Made by a program: the position numbers and the translations under genes. Shown one piece after another: positions 17,682 to 27,800 of a stretch of 64,000 nucleotides of DNA. Origin of the DNA: Xanthomonas sontii (GTDB lineage Bacteria > Pseudomonadota > Gammaproteobacteria > Xanthomonadales > Xanthomonadaceae); assembly GCF_040529055.1 (NCBI RefSeq), contig NZ_CP132342.1, forward strand, positions 3,842,001 to 3,906,000, written 5' to 3'. A model generated the notes under the pieces. That model worked only from the letters and a program-made list of their open reading frames with translations. It did not search any database and was not told the origin of the DNA. Positions within the stretch are counted from its first letter, which is position 1, and each line of letters starts with the position of its first letter.

Positions 17682-19877
17682 ATGAACTACATCGGCAAGG
17701 AAATGCGCCGCGTCGACGGCTACGCCAAGGTCACCGGCAAGGCGCGCTATGCGGCGGAGTTCCAGATCCCGCATCTGGTCCACGGCTACATCCTGACCAG
17801 CACCATCGCCAAGGGCCACATCGTGCGCATCGACACCCGCGCCGCCGAAGCCGCGCCGGGCGTGATCAAGGTGCTGACCCATCTCAATGCGATCAAGCCG
17901 GTCTCCGACGCGGTCAAGAAGAAGGGCGAGGATCTGTCGTTCCGTGCCCTGGTCGACGACCGCATCCATTTCAATGCGCAACCGATCGCCGTGGTGGTCG
18001 CCAGCACCTTCGAGCAGGCGCGGCACGCGTCGCGACTGATCCAGGTGGACTACGCCACAGAAACCGCACACACCGATTTCGACGCACTGCTCGATCAGGC
18101 GCACGATCCGACCCCGGAAGACTCGCCGAAGCCGCGCGGCAACCCGGCTGCTGCGTTCGCCGCCGCGCCGGTGAAGCTGGAGGCCGCGTACACGATGCCG
18201 GTCGAGCACCACAACCCGATGGAGCCGCACGGCGGCATCGGCTACTGGATCGGCGACACCCTGACCGTGGTCAACAAGAGCCAGAACGTCTACCAAGACC
18301 GCGAACAGCTGGCCGGCTACTTCGGCATTCCGGTGGACAAGGTCAACGTGGTCTCGCTGTTCGTCGGCGGCGCGTTCGGCTCCTGCCTGCGCCCCAACTA
18401 CTACACCTTCCTGCTCGGCGCGGTGTCCAAGGCGGTCGGCCTGCCAGTGAAGATCGTCTACACCCGGCGGCAGATGTTCAGCGGCCATGGCTACCGCCCC
18501 TATTACCGCGTGGAACTGGGGCTGGGCGCCGACGCCGCAGGCACGCTGCAGGCGATCCGCTACCGGCACGTGCTCAACACCTCGCGCATCGAGGCGTTCA
18601 ACGAGGCCTTCTTCCGCAACGCGCGCTCGCTGTACGCCTGCCCCAACGTGGAGGATCGCTTCGAGGTGGTGGAGACCGACCTGCCGACGCCGCAGGCGAT
18701 GCGCGCGCCCGGCACCATCAGCCAGATGTTCGGCATCGAGTGCGCGATGGACGAACTGGCCTATGCGCTGAAGATGGACCCGCTGGAACTGCGCCTGGCC
18801 AACTACGCCGAGACCGATCCGGAGAGCGGCAAGCCGTTCTCGAGCAAGGCGCTGCGCGAATGCTACGCGCTCGCCGCCGAGACCTTCGGCTGGAGCAAGC
18901 GCACGCCCGAGCCGCGCTCCATGCGCGACGGGCGCCTGCTGGTCGGCTGGGGCATGGCTACCGGCACCTGGGCGTCGATGCAGATGCCCGCGCTGGCACG
19001 GGTGGTACTGAGGGCCGACGGCAGCGCTCGGGTCGGCAGTGCCACTTCCGATATCGGCCCCGGCACCTACACGGTGATGACCCTGATCGCCGCCGAGTAT
19101 CTGGGCATCGACGCCAAGCGCGTGCAGTTCGAACTGGGCGACACGCGCCTGCCGAAGGCGCCGGCGCAGGGCGGCTCGTGGACCACCGCCAGCGTCGGCA
19201 GCGCGATCCACGGCGCGGCGCGCGAGATCCGCGGCAAGCTGCTGGAACTGGCCAGACAGGATGGGCAGGCCGCATTCAGCGGGCTGGACGTGGATGCGGT
19301 AGAACTGGTCGATGGCCAGCTACGCCCGACCGGCAAGTCCGAGGCTGGCCTGGACGTGGCCAAGCTGATGCGCCAGCACGGCCTGCAGGAGCTGGAGGTG
19401 GTGCACGAATCCAAGCCCTCGGCAGAGCGCAAGCAGTACGCCACCGCCGCGCACGGCGCGCAGTTCATCGAGGTCAAGGTCGATCCGGACACCGGCATGG
19501 TGCAGGTGACGCGGGTCATCGAAGCCACCGCCTGCGGCAAGATCATGAATCCGCTGACCTCGCACAGCCAGGAAATCGGCGGCGTGGTGATGGGCATCGG
19601 CATGGCGCTCAGCGAAGGCACCGAGATCGACCATCGCTACGGGCGCATGCTCAACGCCTCGCTGGCCGACTATCACGTGCCGGTCAACGCCGACGTGCAC
19701 GAGATCCAGACCATGTTCGTCGAAGAGGACGACACCATCGTCAACCCGCTCGGGGTCAAGGGCATGGGCGAACTGGGCATGGTCGGCATTCCCGCTGCCA
19801 TCGCCAACGCGGTATTCCACGCCACCGGCAAGCGCATCCGCGACCTGCCGATCACCCCGGACAAGTTGATCGGCTGA
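17682..19877 (+). CDS. paoC: Periplasmic aldehyde oxidoreductase, molybdenum-binding catalytic subunit
   Basis: This 731-residue catalytic subunit is close to E. coli PaoC (732 residues). It binds molybdenum cytosine dinucleotide and oxidises aldehydes to acids. The catalytic base Glu lies in KGMGELGM (Glu697). GGAFGSCLRPN and the APGTISQMFG loop line the cofactor. It has no signal peptide of its own and is probably exported on PaoA's Tat signal. Aromatic aldehydes from plant material are likely substrates, by analogy only. Confidence 0.92.
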   Translation: MNYIGKEMRRVDGYAKVTGKARYAAEFQIPHLVHGYILTSTIAKGHIVRIDTRAAEAAPGVIKVLTHLNAIKPVSDAVKKKGEDLSFRALVDDRIHFNAQPIAVVVASTFEQARHASRLIQVDYATETAHTDFDALLDQAHDPTPEDSPKPRGNPAAAFAAAPVKLEAAYTMPVEHHNPMEPHGGIGYWIGDTLTVVNKSQNVYQDREQLAGYFGIPVDKVNVVSLFVGGAFGSCLRPNYYTFLLGAVSKAVGLPVKIVYTRRQMFSGHGYRPYYRVELGLGADAAGTLQAIRYRHVLNTSRIEAFNEAFFRNARSLYACPNVEDRFEVVETDLPTPQAMRAPGTISQMFGIECAMDELAYALKMDPLELRLANYAETDPESGKPFSSKALRECYALAAETFGWSKRTPEPRSMRDGRLLVGWGMATGTWASMQMPALARVVLRADGSARVGSATSDIGPGTYTVMTLIAAEYLGIDAKRVQFELGDTRLPKAPAQGGSWTTASVGSAIHGAAREIRGKLLELARQDGQAAFSGLDVDAVELVDGQLRPTGKSEAGLDVAKLMRQHGLQELEVVHESKPSAERKQYATAAHGAQFIEVKVDPDTGMVQVTRVIEATACGKIMNPLTSHSQEIGGVVMGIGMALSEGTEIDHRYGRMLNASLADYHVPVNADVHEIQTMFVEEDDTIVNPLGVKGMGELGMVGIPAAIANAVFHATGKRIRDLPITPDKLIG

Positions 19878-19919
19878 GCACGAGCGCCGCTTGCTGCGCC
19901 GTTCGCCCTATCCCTCGTG

Positions 19920-19979
19920 GGAGCGGCTTCAGCCGCGACAGACGTCACCCATGGCGCCTGTCGCGGCTGAAGCCGCTCC
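19920..19979. repeat. REP-type inverted repeat (copy 1)
   Basis: Perfect 22-bp arms (19920-19941 and 19958-19979) with core GCGGCTTCAGCCGCGACAG flank a 16-nt loop. Copies with the same core occur at 53002-53068, 57640-57688 and 62707-62769. It lies just after paoC in the gap to the convergent mocA and could end transcription from either side. Confidence 0.9.
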
Positions 19980-20144
19980 TGCGACATCGCTTCCGTAGTC
20001 ATCAGAGGTGGCATTCCGTTGCAAAGAGCAAAGTAGGACGCCATGCGACGTCGCCCGTTGTCTGACGGAAGCCTTCGCCGCATCTATCGCATCCCGCAGC
20101 AAGTCCTGCAGGAACCATCGCTACGTCGCGCCCTGCGGCGACCG

Positions 20145-20750
20145 CTATGGATCCAGCCACCCTTTCGCCACCGCCGCCTGCACATCCTCCGGCGTGTCCA
20201 GGTCCAGCGCCAACGCCGGCGCGACGATGCAGCCGAGGCTGTCCGGTGCCAGCGTCGCGAACAGCGCGCGCAAACCCTGGTCGCCGCCCAATGGCAGCGT
20301 GCGCCAGCGCTGCTGCGCCACCACCGCCGGCATGCCGCGCACGCCGGCGTAGGCGCTCACCGCGCAGCCGGACGCCGCCCGCGCGGCCGCCGCCAGCAGA
20401 TCCTGCAGATGCGCCGCTGCCAGCGCCGGCTGGTCGCAACCGAGCACCAGGCTATGAGTGATCGCGGCATCGTCGCCTACCGCCACACGCAGGCAGTCCA
20501 GACTGCCGCCCATGCCGGTAGACCAGTCCGGATTGCGCACGCATTCCACCGGCAATCCCTCCAGCAGCGGGTGCAGCGCCTCGGCCTGCGCACCCAGCAC
20601 CACCACGCAACGCGCCGGCGCCGTGGACAGCGCCAGGCGCACGACCTTGCGCAGCAGCGGCTCGCCGTCGCTGGTCAGCGTCTGCTTGGGACGGCCGAGG
20701 CGGCGGCTGCCGCCCGCGGCCAGGATCAGCGCGGCGTGCGCCTGCGCCAT
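20145..20750 (-). CDS. mocA: MocA-like molybdenum cofactor cytidylyltransferase
   Basis: This 201-residue nucleotidyltransferase has the LILAAGGSRRLGRPKQTL loop that binds the NTP, and LVLGCDQPAL for the metal Asp. MocA adds CMP to molybdenum cofactor to make the cytosine dinucleotide form used by PaoC-type enzymes. The ATG at 20750 overlaps the xdhC stop codon (TGATG), so the pair is translationally coupled. Converging on paoABC, it supports a dedicated maturation unit. Confidence 0.85.
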   Translation of the reverse strand: MAQAHAALILAAGGSRRLGRPKQTLTSDGEPLLRKVVRLALSTAPARCVVVLGAQAEALHPLLEGLPVECVRNPDWSTGMGGSLDCLRVAVGDDAAITHSLVLGCDQPALAAAHLQDLLAAAARAASGCAVSAYAGVRGMPAVVAQQRWRTLPLGGDQGLRALFATLAPDSLGCIVAPALALDLDTPEDVQAAVAKGWLDP

Positions 20751-21802
20751 CACCTGGCACCTTCGGCCAGCAATCGCGGCGCTGCCGTCAGCGCATCGCG
20801 GTGCGATCGCCGCGGCCTGTCGCTCGCCTGCGCGACCGCACTCAGCCGCGGCGGCTTCGCCCGGCTGGCCTGCAACTGCGCGGCGATGCTCAGCGCGATC
20901 GCTTCTGCGCCATTGCCTCCCAGGCGCAGCCCGATCGGCGAATGCAGGCGCGGCGACAACTGCGCGCGTTGCGTCGGACTCAGCAAACGGAACAGGTCCT
21001 CGCGCCGCCGCACCGGTCCCAGCAGGCCGAGGAACGGGATCGCGCTACTGGCCAGCGCGTCCAGCGCTTCACGATCCAGTTCGAAATTGTGGTGCATCAC
21101 CAGTGCCGCATCGCTGCCGTCACAGTCGGCCAGGGCGCGGGTCGGCGTGCATGCCAGGGCGCGGTCGGCCAGCGCCGCCAACGCAGACCAGCGCGGCCGC
21201 TGCTCGACCAGGGTCGTCATCCAACCCAATTGACGCAGCAGCGGCAGCAACACGGTGGTTTCCGGGCCGGCACCGAAGACGCTGACTCTCGGCGGCGGCG
21301 GCACCTGCACTTCGCCGACGCGCGGCGGCGCCGCAGACAGCGTGTGCCAAGGCAGGCACCACCGCAACGCCTGCTCGGCCACGCTGGCGGCGATGCGACC
21401 GTCGGCCTCCAGCGCCAAGGTCAATCCACCGCGCCCCTGCAGCCAGGCCTGGGCCAGCCCGTCGAAGCCCGGCAAGGCGAGCAGCGGCAGCAAGGCCAGG
21501 TGCAGGCGGCCCCGGCAACCGGCGGACGAACCCGACAGCAGGTCTTCGTCCTCGCGCGTATCGATCTCCATCCACACCGGCACGCCGGCGACGGCGGCCT
21601 GCGCGGCACAGCGCGCGATCTCCGGCTCCAGGCAACCGCCGCTCAGCCAACCCTGCTGCGCACCATCGGGGCCGAACAAGGCCATCGCCCCGGCATGCGC
21701 GTAGGTGGAGCCTTCGCGGGCCATCGCCACGGCCAGGACCGCGGGCGTGTCGCGGCGGCAGGCGTCGATTGCAGCATGGAGACAGTGTCGGGCAGCGGAC
21801 AT
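20750..21802 (-). CDS. XdhC/PaoD-family molybdoenzyme maturation factor
   Basis: This 350-residue protein has an N-terminal XdhC_CoxI domain (REGSTYAHAGAMALF, GWLSGGCLEPEI) and a C-terminal Rossmann domain (SVFGAGPETTVLLPLL). Such proteins bind molybdenum cofactor, oversee its sulfuration and insert it into the target enzyme. By position it is the chaperone for the convergent paoABC products, equivalent to E. coli PaoD. The ATG at 21802 starts MSAARHCLHAA; the upstream extension of the frame looks like shadow. Confidence 0.85.
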   Translation of the reverse strand: MSAARHCLHAAIDACRRDTPAVLAVAMAREGSTYAHAGAMALFGPDGAQQGWLSGGCLEPEIARCAAQAAVAGVPVWMEIDTREDEDLLSGSSAGCRGRLHLALLPLLALPGFDGLAQAWLQGRGGLTLALEADGRIAASVAEQALRWCLPWHTLSAAPPRVGEVQVPPPPRVSVFGAGPETTVLLPLLRQLGWMTTLVEQRPRWSALAALADRALACTPTRALADCDGSDAALVMHHNFELDREALDALASSAIPFLGLLGPVRRREDLFRLLSPTQRAQLSPRLHSPIGLRLGGNGAEAIALSIAAQLQASRAKPPRLSAVAQASDRPRRSHRDALTAAPRLLAEGAR

Positions 21803-22041
21803 GCGGCGGCACAGGCAACGTGGGAAACCCGAGCCTAAGCGGCAGCCTGTGGTCGCGAGGTGACCCTGGCCGCCGCGTGTGGGCGTCGCGTTCGCGGCGA
21901 TGGCAGCGCAAGGAGGCAGCAACCGGCCTATGCATGCGATCGGGGATGCGCGGCACCATCTAGAAGTCCGGCGCTGCGCCGCGGATGCCGTTGGCGCGAG
22001 TTGTGCCGCCGCAAGCCATACCTTGCGGCGGCAGCATCCGG

Positions 22042-23190
22042 CTACAGCAGATGGAAGCGTTCGAACCGCTGCAATGCTGCGTCGATCGTCGCCTGCAGCG
22101 CCGGGCGCCGCGGTTCCAGCCAGGTCCATTGCTGGATCAGCAGACGGCCAGCGCGACGGTCCATCTTCAGGTCGAGCGCGGCGACGATGCGGTCGCCGAC
22201 CAGCACCGGCAGTGCGAAGTAGCCCAGTATCCGCTGCGGCGCCGGCACGTAGGCCTCGAAGCGGTGGGTGTAGCCGAAGAACTGCTGCAAGCGCTTGCGC
22301 TGGATCACCAGCGGATCGAATGGCGACAGCAACTGCGCCCGCGTCGGATCCGGCGGCGGCGGCGTGCTGTCCAGCAGCTCCGGCTCGGCCCACAGGGCCA
22401 TGCCTTCCTGGCCCTGCAGATGCACCGGGATCAGGCGCTTGCGCGCCACTTCCGCGGCGATCAACGCTCGCACCGCCGGTTTGGCGGCGGTCTCGCCATA
22501 GCAGATCGACTCCACACCGACGATGCTCTGCGCGCGCAACGCTCGCTGCAGCAGGTAACGCGCATATTGCGCGTCGCCGACCGCACGCGGCCGCTGCCGC
22601 CAGCCGAAATGCCGCGTGGCCAATTCGTAGGTCTTGAGCATGCCGCTGCGCTGGCTGACCACCAGGTCGCCGCTGAAGAAACCGTACTGCAACGCGGCCC
22701 GCGACGGCTTGCGGCTACCCCAGGGGTGGGTCTTCTCGACCAGCACCTCGTCGTCGATGTCGCGGATCGACAACGGCCCCTCGCTGCGGATGCGCCGCAA
22801 CAGCCGCGCATAGTCCTGCGCATCCACCGTGCCCCTGGCATCGGCCTGTGCACGCCGGCGCGCCATCTGCGCCACGTACATGCGGTAGTCGGCGACCGGC
22901 ACGTAGGCCAAGGCATGGGTCCAGTACTCGAACAGCGACCTGTCCTGCGACTGCGCCTGTTCCAGATCCCGGTCGCGGTACTCGGGAATGCGCGTGTACA
23001 GCACGTGGTGGTGGCTGCGCGCGATCACGTGGATGGTATCGATCTGCACATAGCCCAGGTGCGCGGTGGCCTGCCGCACGGCCTCGGCGCCGCTGCCGAA
23101 CGGTGCCGGCGTGGTCAGGCGCTGCGCATGCAGCCACAGCGCGCGCGCCCGGTCGGGCGCGAGCGGGACGGAAGCGACGGGAGTGCGCAT
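22042..23190 (-). CDS. AlkX/YcaQ-type DNA glycosylase (HTH_42 winged-helix protein)
   Basis: This 382-residue protein belongs to the HTH_42 family of DNA glycosylases. The catalytic signature QID in LGYVQIDTIHVIARSHHHVL matches the Q-x-D form of E. coli YcaQ (AlkX), which unhooks interstrand crosslinks, and not the Q-x-Q form of Streptomyces AlkZ. Winged-helix segments and the C-terminal beta-barrel (DLKMDRRAGRLLIQQWTWL) follow. AGGAAGG precedes the ATG at 23190 by 9 nt. It probably repairs crosslinked or bulky N7-alkylated DNA. Confidence 0.82.
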   Translation of the reverse strand: MRTPVASVPLAPDRARALWLHAQRLTTPAPFGSGAEAVRQATAHLGYVQIDTIHVIARSHHHVLYTRIPEYRDRDLEQAQSQDRSLFEYWTHALAYVPVADYRMYVAQMARRRAQADARGTVDAQDYARLLRRIRSEGPLSIRDIDDEVLVEKTHPWGSRKPSRAALQYGFFSGDLVVSQRSGMLKTYELATRHFGWRQRPRAVGDAQYARYLLQRALRAQSIVGVESICYGETAAKPAVRALIAAEVARKRLIPVHLQGQEGMALWAEPELLDSTPPPPDPTRAQLLSPFDPLVIQRKRLQQFFGYTHRFEAYVPAPQRILGYFALPVLVGDRIVAALDLKMDRRAGRLLIQQWTWLEPRRPALQATIDAALQRFERFHLL

Positions 23191-23481
23191 CGGAACGACC
23201 TTCCTGGCAATGCGGTAGCGCCGATCAGAATAGCAACCCCGGACGCGCAACGCGGTTCTCAGGCACTCGCTGCGGGGCTCCGCTTCGCCGTCGCTCCGAT
23301 TTCCAGCGCGGCAACGCCGCACCGGAACGCGTGTAGCACGCTACCGCCACACGTCACGGCGGACAGGACGTGCCCGCGTTGCGGTGATAGCAGGCATTGC
23401 CGACAGCTATTCAGCCAGGCTCAGATCAATCGGATGCCATGTCCCGCAGGCCTGCAACGTATCGCAATGTCGGCACGGAGT

Positions 23482-23970
23482 TCAGCCCGCGCACTTCGCG
23501 CACAGCCCGTGCACTTCCAGGGTCTGTGCCTGCGGCTGGAAGCCCAGGGCCTTGGCGCGCTGCTCCAGTTGGCTGACCACGTCGCGGTCCTCCAGCTCCA
23601 CCGCGCTGTGGCAGCGGTCGCAGATCAGGAACGGCACCGAATGCTGGGCACTGCTCGGATGGTGGCAGGCGACGAAGGCGTTGACCGACTCGAGCTTGTG
23701 CACGAAGCCGTTGGCCATCAGGAAATCCAGCGCGCGGTACACCGTGGGCGGCGCGTCGGCGCCCACGCCCTTGCCTTCGCGCACCCATTCCAGCAGGTCG
23801 TAGGCCTTGACCGGGCGCCCGGCCTCGGCGATCAGCCGCAGCACGTTGGCGCGGATCGGGGTCAGGCGCAGACCGCGCTCGCGGCTCACCCGCTCCACCA
23901 CCTTGACGAAGTCGGCAGCGTCGTGGACGTGGTGGTGCGGCTCGGTGCAGGCGGTCTTCTTGCTGGACAT
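23482..23970 (-). CDS. zur: Zinc uptake regulator Zur (Fur family)
   Basis: This 162-residue Fur-family repressor is of the Zur type. The winged-helix domain (LRLTPIRANVLRLI, PTVYRALDFLMANGFVHKLE) is followed by SVNAFVACHHP and the structural zinc sites ICDRCHS and HGLCAKCAG. These match E. coli Zur more than Fur. A His-rich N-terminus (EPHHHVHD) is present. With zinc bound it represses uptake genes; a candidate site is the MerC/ZnuD-like intergenic region of this window. It follows gltX by 16 nt. Confidence 0.9.
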   Translation of the reverse strand: MSSKKTACTEPHHHVHDAADFVKVVERVSRERGLRLTPIRANVLRLIAEAGRPVKAYDLLEWVREGKGVGADAPPTVYRALDFLMANGFVHKLESVNAFVACHHPSSAQHSVPFLICDRCHSAVELEDRDVVSQLEQRAKALGFQPQAQTLEVHGLCAKCAG

Positions 23971-23986
23971 GGCGGTCTCCCGGGAA

Positions 23987-25393
23987 TCAGCTTCCCGCTG
24001 GGATCTTGATGAGCGCGGCGTCGATGCGTTTCAAGGCCTCCTCGCGACCGGCCAGGTACACGGTCTGCGAGATGTCCGGGCTGACCTGGGTGCCGGTGAT
24101 GGCCACGCGCAGCGGCTGCGCCACCTTGCCCATGCCGATCTCCAGGGCGGCGGCGGTATCGTGCAGCGCGGCGGCGACGCCATCCAGGCTCCACTGCGGC
24201 AGCGCGGCCAGCAGCTCGCGGGCCTTGCCCAGCGCCAGTTCGGCGCCCGGCTTGAAATGCTTGGCCACCGCCGCGTCGTCGTAGCGTGTCAGCGGGCGAT
24301 ACCAGACCTCGGCCTTCTCGGCCATTTCCTTGAGCGTCTGCACGCGCTCGCGCAGCGCCACCACCACCTCGGCCGCAGCCGGGCCGGCGGCCGGGTCGAT
24401 GCCGAGCTTGCGCAACTGGAACTCCAGCTGCGGCGCGATCGTCGCCGGGTCGTCGCTCTTGAGGTAGTGCTGATTGACCCAGCCGAGCTTGGCCATGTCC
24501 AGGCGCGCGGCCTTGGAATTGACGTCCTTGACGTCGAACAGGTCGATCAGCTCCTGGCGCCCGAACAGCTCCTGGTCGCCGTGCGACCAGCCCAGCCGCG
24601 CCAGGTAGTTGATCAGCGCGTGCGGCAGGTAGCCGGCGTCCTTGTACTGCATCACGTCGGCCGCGCCGGTGCGCTTGGACAGCTTGGCGCCCTGCTCGTC
24701 GAGGATCATCGGCATGTGCGCGAACTTCGGCACCGGCGCGCCCAGCGCCTGGTAGATGTTGATCTGCCGCGGGGTGTTGTTGATGTGGTCGTCGCCGCGA
24801 ATCACCTCGGTGATGCCCATGTCCCAGTCGTCCACCACCACCGCGAAGTTGTAGGTGGGGTAGCCGTCGGGACGGAAGATCACCATGTCGTCCAGTTCGC
24901 TGTTGGCGATCTCGATGCGGCCCTTGATCAGGTCGTCGAACGCCACCACGCCCTCGGTCGGGTTCTTGAAGCGGATCACCCGGTTGGGATCGTCGCGGTA
25001 CGGCAGGTTCAGCTCGCGCGCGGCGCCGTTGTAACGCGGCTTTTCATGCCGCGCCATCGCCGCTTCGCGCATGGCGTCCAGTTCCTCGCGGGTCTCGTAG
25101 GCGTAGTAGGCCTGGCCCTGCGCCAGCAACTGCTCGGCGACCTCGCGGTAGCGATCCAGGCGCCGGGTCTGGTAGATCGGGCCTTCGTCGTAATCCAGGC
25201 CCAGCCACTCCATCGCCTCCAGGATCGCGTCGATCGCCGCCTGGGTGCTGCGCTCGCGGTCGGTGTCCTCGATCCGCAGCACGAATTCGCCGCCGCGGTG
25301 GCGCGCCTCCAGCCAGCAGTACAGCGCGGTGCGCGCGCCGCCGATGTGCAGGTAACCGGTGGGACTGGGGGCGAAACGGGTGCGGCAGGCCAT
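23987..25393 (-). CDS. gltX: Glutamate--tRNA ligase
   Basis: This 468-residue class I synthetase charges tRNA-Glu. The N-terminal [19 protein letters not shown] holds the HIGH-like motif (HIGG), and KLSKRTGA is the KMSKS-like motif. A zinc-binding Cys cluster of the E. coli type is absent, as in many gltX proteins. The C-terminal anticodon-binding domain has normal length. The ATG at 25393 gives [13 protein letters not shown]. The gene is upstream of zur and probably co-transcribed. Confidence 0.95.
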   Translation of the reverse strand: MACRTRFAPSPTGYLHIGGARTALYCWLEARHRGGEFVLRIEDTDRERSTQAAIDAILEAMEWLGLDYDEGPIYQTRRLDRYREVAEQLLAQGQAYYAYETREELDAMREAAMARHEKPRYNGAARELNLPYRDDPNRVIRFKNPTEGVVAFDDLIKGRIEIANSELDDMVIFRPDGYPTYNFAVVVDDWDMGITEVIRGDDHINNTPRQINIYQALGAPVPKFAHMPMILDEQGAKLSKRTGAADVMQYKDAGYLPHALINYLARLGWSHGDQELFGRQELIDLFDVKDVNSKAARLDMAKLGWVNQHYLKSDDPATIAPQLEFQLRKLGIDPAAGPAAAEVVVALRERVQTLKEMAEKAEVWYRPLTRYDDAAVAKHFKPGAELALGKARELLAALPQWSLDGVAAALHDTAAALEIGMGKVAQPLRVAITGTQVSPDISQTVYLAGREEALKRIDAALIKIPAGS

Positions 25394-25457
25394 GGAACGC
25401 TCGAAACGACGGGAATCGGGCGATTTTACCCTGCCGAGCAGGCGCCTGCCGGCGCGC

Positions 25458-25480
25458 GGGATTGGGGATTCGGGATTGGT
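25458..25480. repeat. GGGATT heptamer repeat run
   Basis: Three GGGATTGG/GGGATTC-like units lie between the nitrilase gene and gltX. They are related to the runs at the window start, 29205-29234 and 59781-59910. Confidence 0.6.
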
Positions 25481-25551
25481 ACGAGCAGCATTTTGCCCAG
25501 GGACAGGACCTGCCACGCCAGGGCGGACTGCCGACGGCGCAAAATCCTGCC

Positions 25552-26436
25552 CTACGCGAACCCGCTCAGTTCCGCGCGCACCAAGGCCGGTGCCAATTGC
25601 CCGCGCCAATCGCGGTCGTTGGCCACTTGCGCACTGGCGCGGCTGGCCTCGAACGCGGCGAAGTCCAGCTCGGCGATCGCCCAGACCTGCTCGCCATGGG
25701 TCTGCGCGACGATGCCGTCGGCAGGGAAGCCGGCGTCCATCGGCGCGTACAGCGTGGCCTCGCCGGTGTTCACGTCCAGCGCCGGGCTCCACTCGGCGAC
25801 GCCGGCGGTCACCGACTGGGCCACGAAGATGCGGTTCTCCAGCGCCCGCGCCAGGCAGCCCACGCGCACGCGGGTGGCGCCGGCCTCGGTGTCGGTGCAA
25901 CTGGGTACCACCAGCAGCCGCGCGCCGGCCTCGTACTGGGCACGCACCGGCAGCGGGAACTCGCTGTCGTAGCACACCGCTACGCCGGCGCGCACGCCCT
26001 CGGCCTCGAACACCTTCAGCGCCTCGCCGCCGTCGATCAGGCCGGTGGCCTTCTCGAAGCCGGTCAGTTGCAGCTTGTCCTGCCAGCCGTGGCCACCGTC
26101 GGGGGTGAACCAGTAGGCGCGGTTGCGGTAGCGCCCCTGCCCGTCGTCGAGCAGGAAGCTGCCGGCGACCACGTGCAGGCGATGACGCCGCGCCAGGTCG
26201 GCGAACAAGGCCAGGTACTGCGCATGCAGTGCCTGGATCGCGGCCAGCGAGGCCGGCAGCCGCGCCGACACCTCGGCGCCGAAGGTCGCGGCCAGTTCCA
26301 GCGACAGGTACTCGGGCAGCACCGCCAGTTGCGCGCCGGCGCGCGCGGCTTCGCCGAGCAAGGCGGCCTGCTTGTCGGCGAAGGCGGTGAAGTCGGCGGG
26401 CGCGCCGATCGGATACTTGGCGACGGCGACTTTCAT
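25552..26436 (-). CDS. Carbon-nitrogen hydrolase (nitrilase superfamily)
   Basis: This 294-residue enzyme has the complete nitrilase triad: Glu42 (VLPEYLS), Lys121 (WQDKLQL) and Cys155 (AVCYDSEFP). The superfamily hydrolyses amides, nitriles or N-carbamoyl compounds; the natural substrate here is unknown. The start overlaps the stop of the upstream GNAT gene by four bases. Related GNAT-nitrilase pairs are common in proteobacteria, so the two may act on the same amide. Confidence 0.85.
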   Translation of the reverse strand: MKVAVAKYPIGAPADFTAFADKQAALLGEAARAGAQLAVLPEYLSLELAATFGAEVSARLPASLAAIQALHAQYLALFADLARRHRLHVVAGSFLLDDGQGRYRNRAYWFTPDGGHGWQDKLQLTGFEKATGLIDGGEALKVFEAEGVRAGVAVCYDSEFPLPVRAQYEAGARLLVVPSCTDTEAGATRVRVGCLARALENRIFVAQSVTAGVAEWSPALDVNTGEATLYAPMDAGFPADGIVAQTHGEQVWAIAELDFAAFEASRASAQVANDRDWRGQLAPALVRAELSGFA

Positions 26437-27038
26437 GCGGCAGGCTCCAGCGCGCGGGTCCAGAAACCCAGGGTATGCGGCGTTTCGCCGCGGTCGACCT
26501 CGTTCCACGGCAGGTGCATGCGCAAGGCGGCCTGCGGCTGATAGCCGCGCTTGCGCCAGAACACGTCGTTGCCACGGTACTCCGGCGGCCGCCGCGGGTC
26601 GTCGGGCGCCCGCTCCACCGAACAGAACGCGGTCAGGCGGAAGCGACCGAGCGCGCGCGCATGCGCCTCGCGCTCGTCGAAGAAGGCATGGCCGGCGCCG
26701 CGCCCGCGGTACTGCGGCAACAGCACCGACTCGCCGAAATAGAACACCTCGGCCGGGTCGATGCCGCTGCCGGCGAAGGCCGCGGCGAACGCCTCGGTGT
26801 CGTCGACCAGCGGCAGCCCGGTGGAGGCCCCGACCACCTGCTCGCCGTCGCGCGCCAGCACGAACACGCTGTCGGGCGACGCCGCATAGGCGGCCAGGTA
26901 CTCGCGTTCGTAGCCGAGGTCGCCGTCGTAGAGGTACGGCCAGTCGCGGAACACCACGATGCGCAGCTGCGCGACCGCGTCCAGGAACGGCACGATCCCG
27001 GCGCCGCGCAGGCGCTGAATGGAGAGCGGAGAGTGCAT
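26433..27038 (-). CDS. GNAT-family N-acetyltransferase
   Basis: This 201-residue protein has the GNAT fold. The acetyl-CoA pyrophosphate loop is [19 protein letters not shown] (about residues 108-126). An N-terminal strand-helix region ([20 protein letters not shown]) and a C-terminal [10 protein letters not shown] segment follow the family order. The gene is first in an operon with the nitrilase-type hydrolase, with a 4-nt overlap. Substrate is unknown. Confidence 0.8.
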   Translation of the reverse strand: MHSPLSIQRLRGAGIVPFLDAVAQLRIVVFRDWPYLYDGDLGYEREYLAAYAASPDSVFVLARDGEQVVGASTGLPLVDDTEAFAAAFAGSGIDPAEVFYFGESVLLPQYRGRGAGHAFFDEREAHARALGRFRLTAFCSVERAPDDPRRPPEYRGNDVFWRKRGYQPQAALRMHLPWNEVDRGETPHTLGFWTRALEPAA

Positions 27039-27341
27039 CCGTGCACTCTACCGCAAGCGTTTCCCTGGCGCTGCCTGCCTGGCGATGCCCTTGCATGTGC
27101 CTCCTTGCCGCGTCCTTGCGCGGGCGTCCTGCCCGTCCTGTGACGCAAGCGCCTCCTTGCGCTAGCTGCCTGGGCGATGCGCTTGCGTGCGCCCTTGCAG
27201 CGTCCCTGCGTGGGCGTCCCTGCCCGTCCTGTGACCCGTGGCGGCATCCGTCCAGCCACCGTCGGTGTTTCTGCCGTCAATGGCCGCTGACCATCCGACC
27301 GATCCGCCCGCCGTGGCGGCGATCGATGCGGCTGCCCTGCC
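27039..27341. other. Intergenic region, 303 nt, with an imperfect tandem duplication
   Basis: Most of this gap is two imperfect copies of an about 75-nt sequence (27070-27146 and 27161-27236). Both copies end with GCCCGTCCTGTGAC. Each is rich in CTTGC and GCGTCC words. No gene or terminator is seen. Confidence 0.6.
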
Positions 27342-27779
27342 TCAGCGCCACCAGCGGCACAGCAGCGCGGCCTGTGCCGGCAGCACCAGCAAGCGCGCGC
27401 GGCCTTCCGCTTCCCAGGTCACGAACCCCGGCGCAGGCGTGTCCCCGCACCGCTCCACGTCCATCGCCCAGGCAGGATCGCGGCGCACCGCGCGCCAGGG
27501 GCAGTAGCGCCACGGCGCGGCATCGCCCGGCAAGGCCGCACGCGCCTGCAGCGCGCCGGCCAGGAACGCCACCGCGTCGCCGGCCAGGGCGGCGCGGCTG
27601 CGTTCGCTCAAACGCAGCCACAGGGCTCCGCCGCGGTCGGCGGCGGTGACCAGCGCGGCCTGCGCGCTGCGCGCGAGCGCCCCCGGCAGGTTGCCGGGAT
27701 GCAGGCCATGGGTCTCCAGGGCGGGCGGCAGCAGCGCCTGCAGACGCCGATGCAGATGACGATGACGATGCGCGACCAT
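27342..27779 (-). CDS. Hypothetical protein in cre operon
   Basis: This 145-residue protein is not recognised. It starts with a His/Arg-rich stretch (MVAHRHRHLHRRLQ) and ends with three aromatic or basic residues (CRWWR). It has Trp-rich segments (PWRYCPWRAV) and no signal or membrane helix. It starts 21 nt after the creD stop on the same strand and is probably co-transcribed with it. Codon use fits the neighbours. Confidence 0.6.
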   Translation of the reverse strand: MVAHRHRHLHRRLQALLPPALETHGLHPGNLPGALARSAQAALVTAADRGGALWLRLSERSRAALAGDAVAFLAGALQARAALPGDAAPWRYCPWRAVRRDPAWAMDVERCGDTPAPGFVTWEAEGRARLLVLPAQAALLCRWWR

Positions 27780-27800
27780 GTCCGGTTCTCCCCCGACGGC

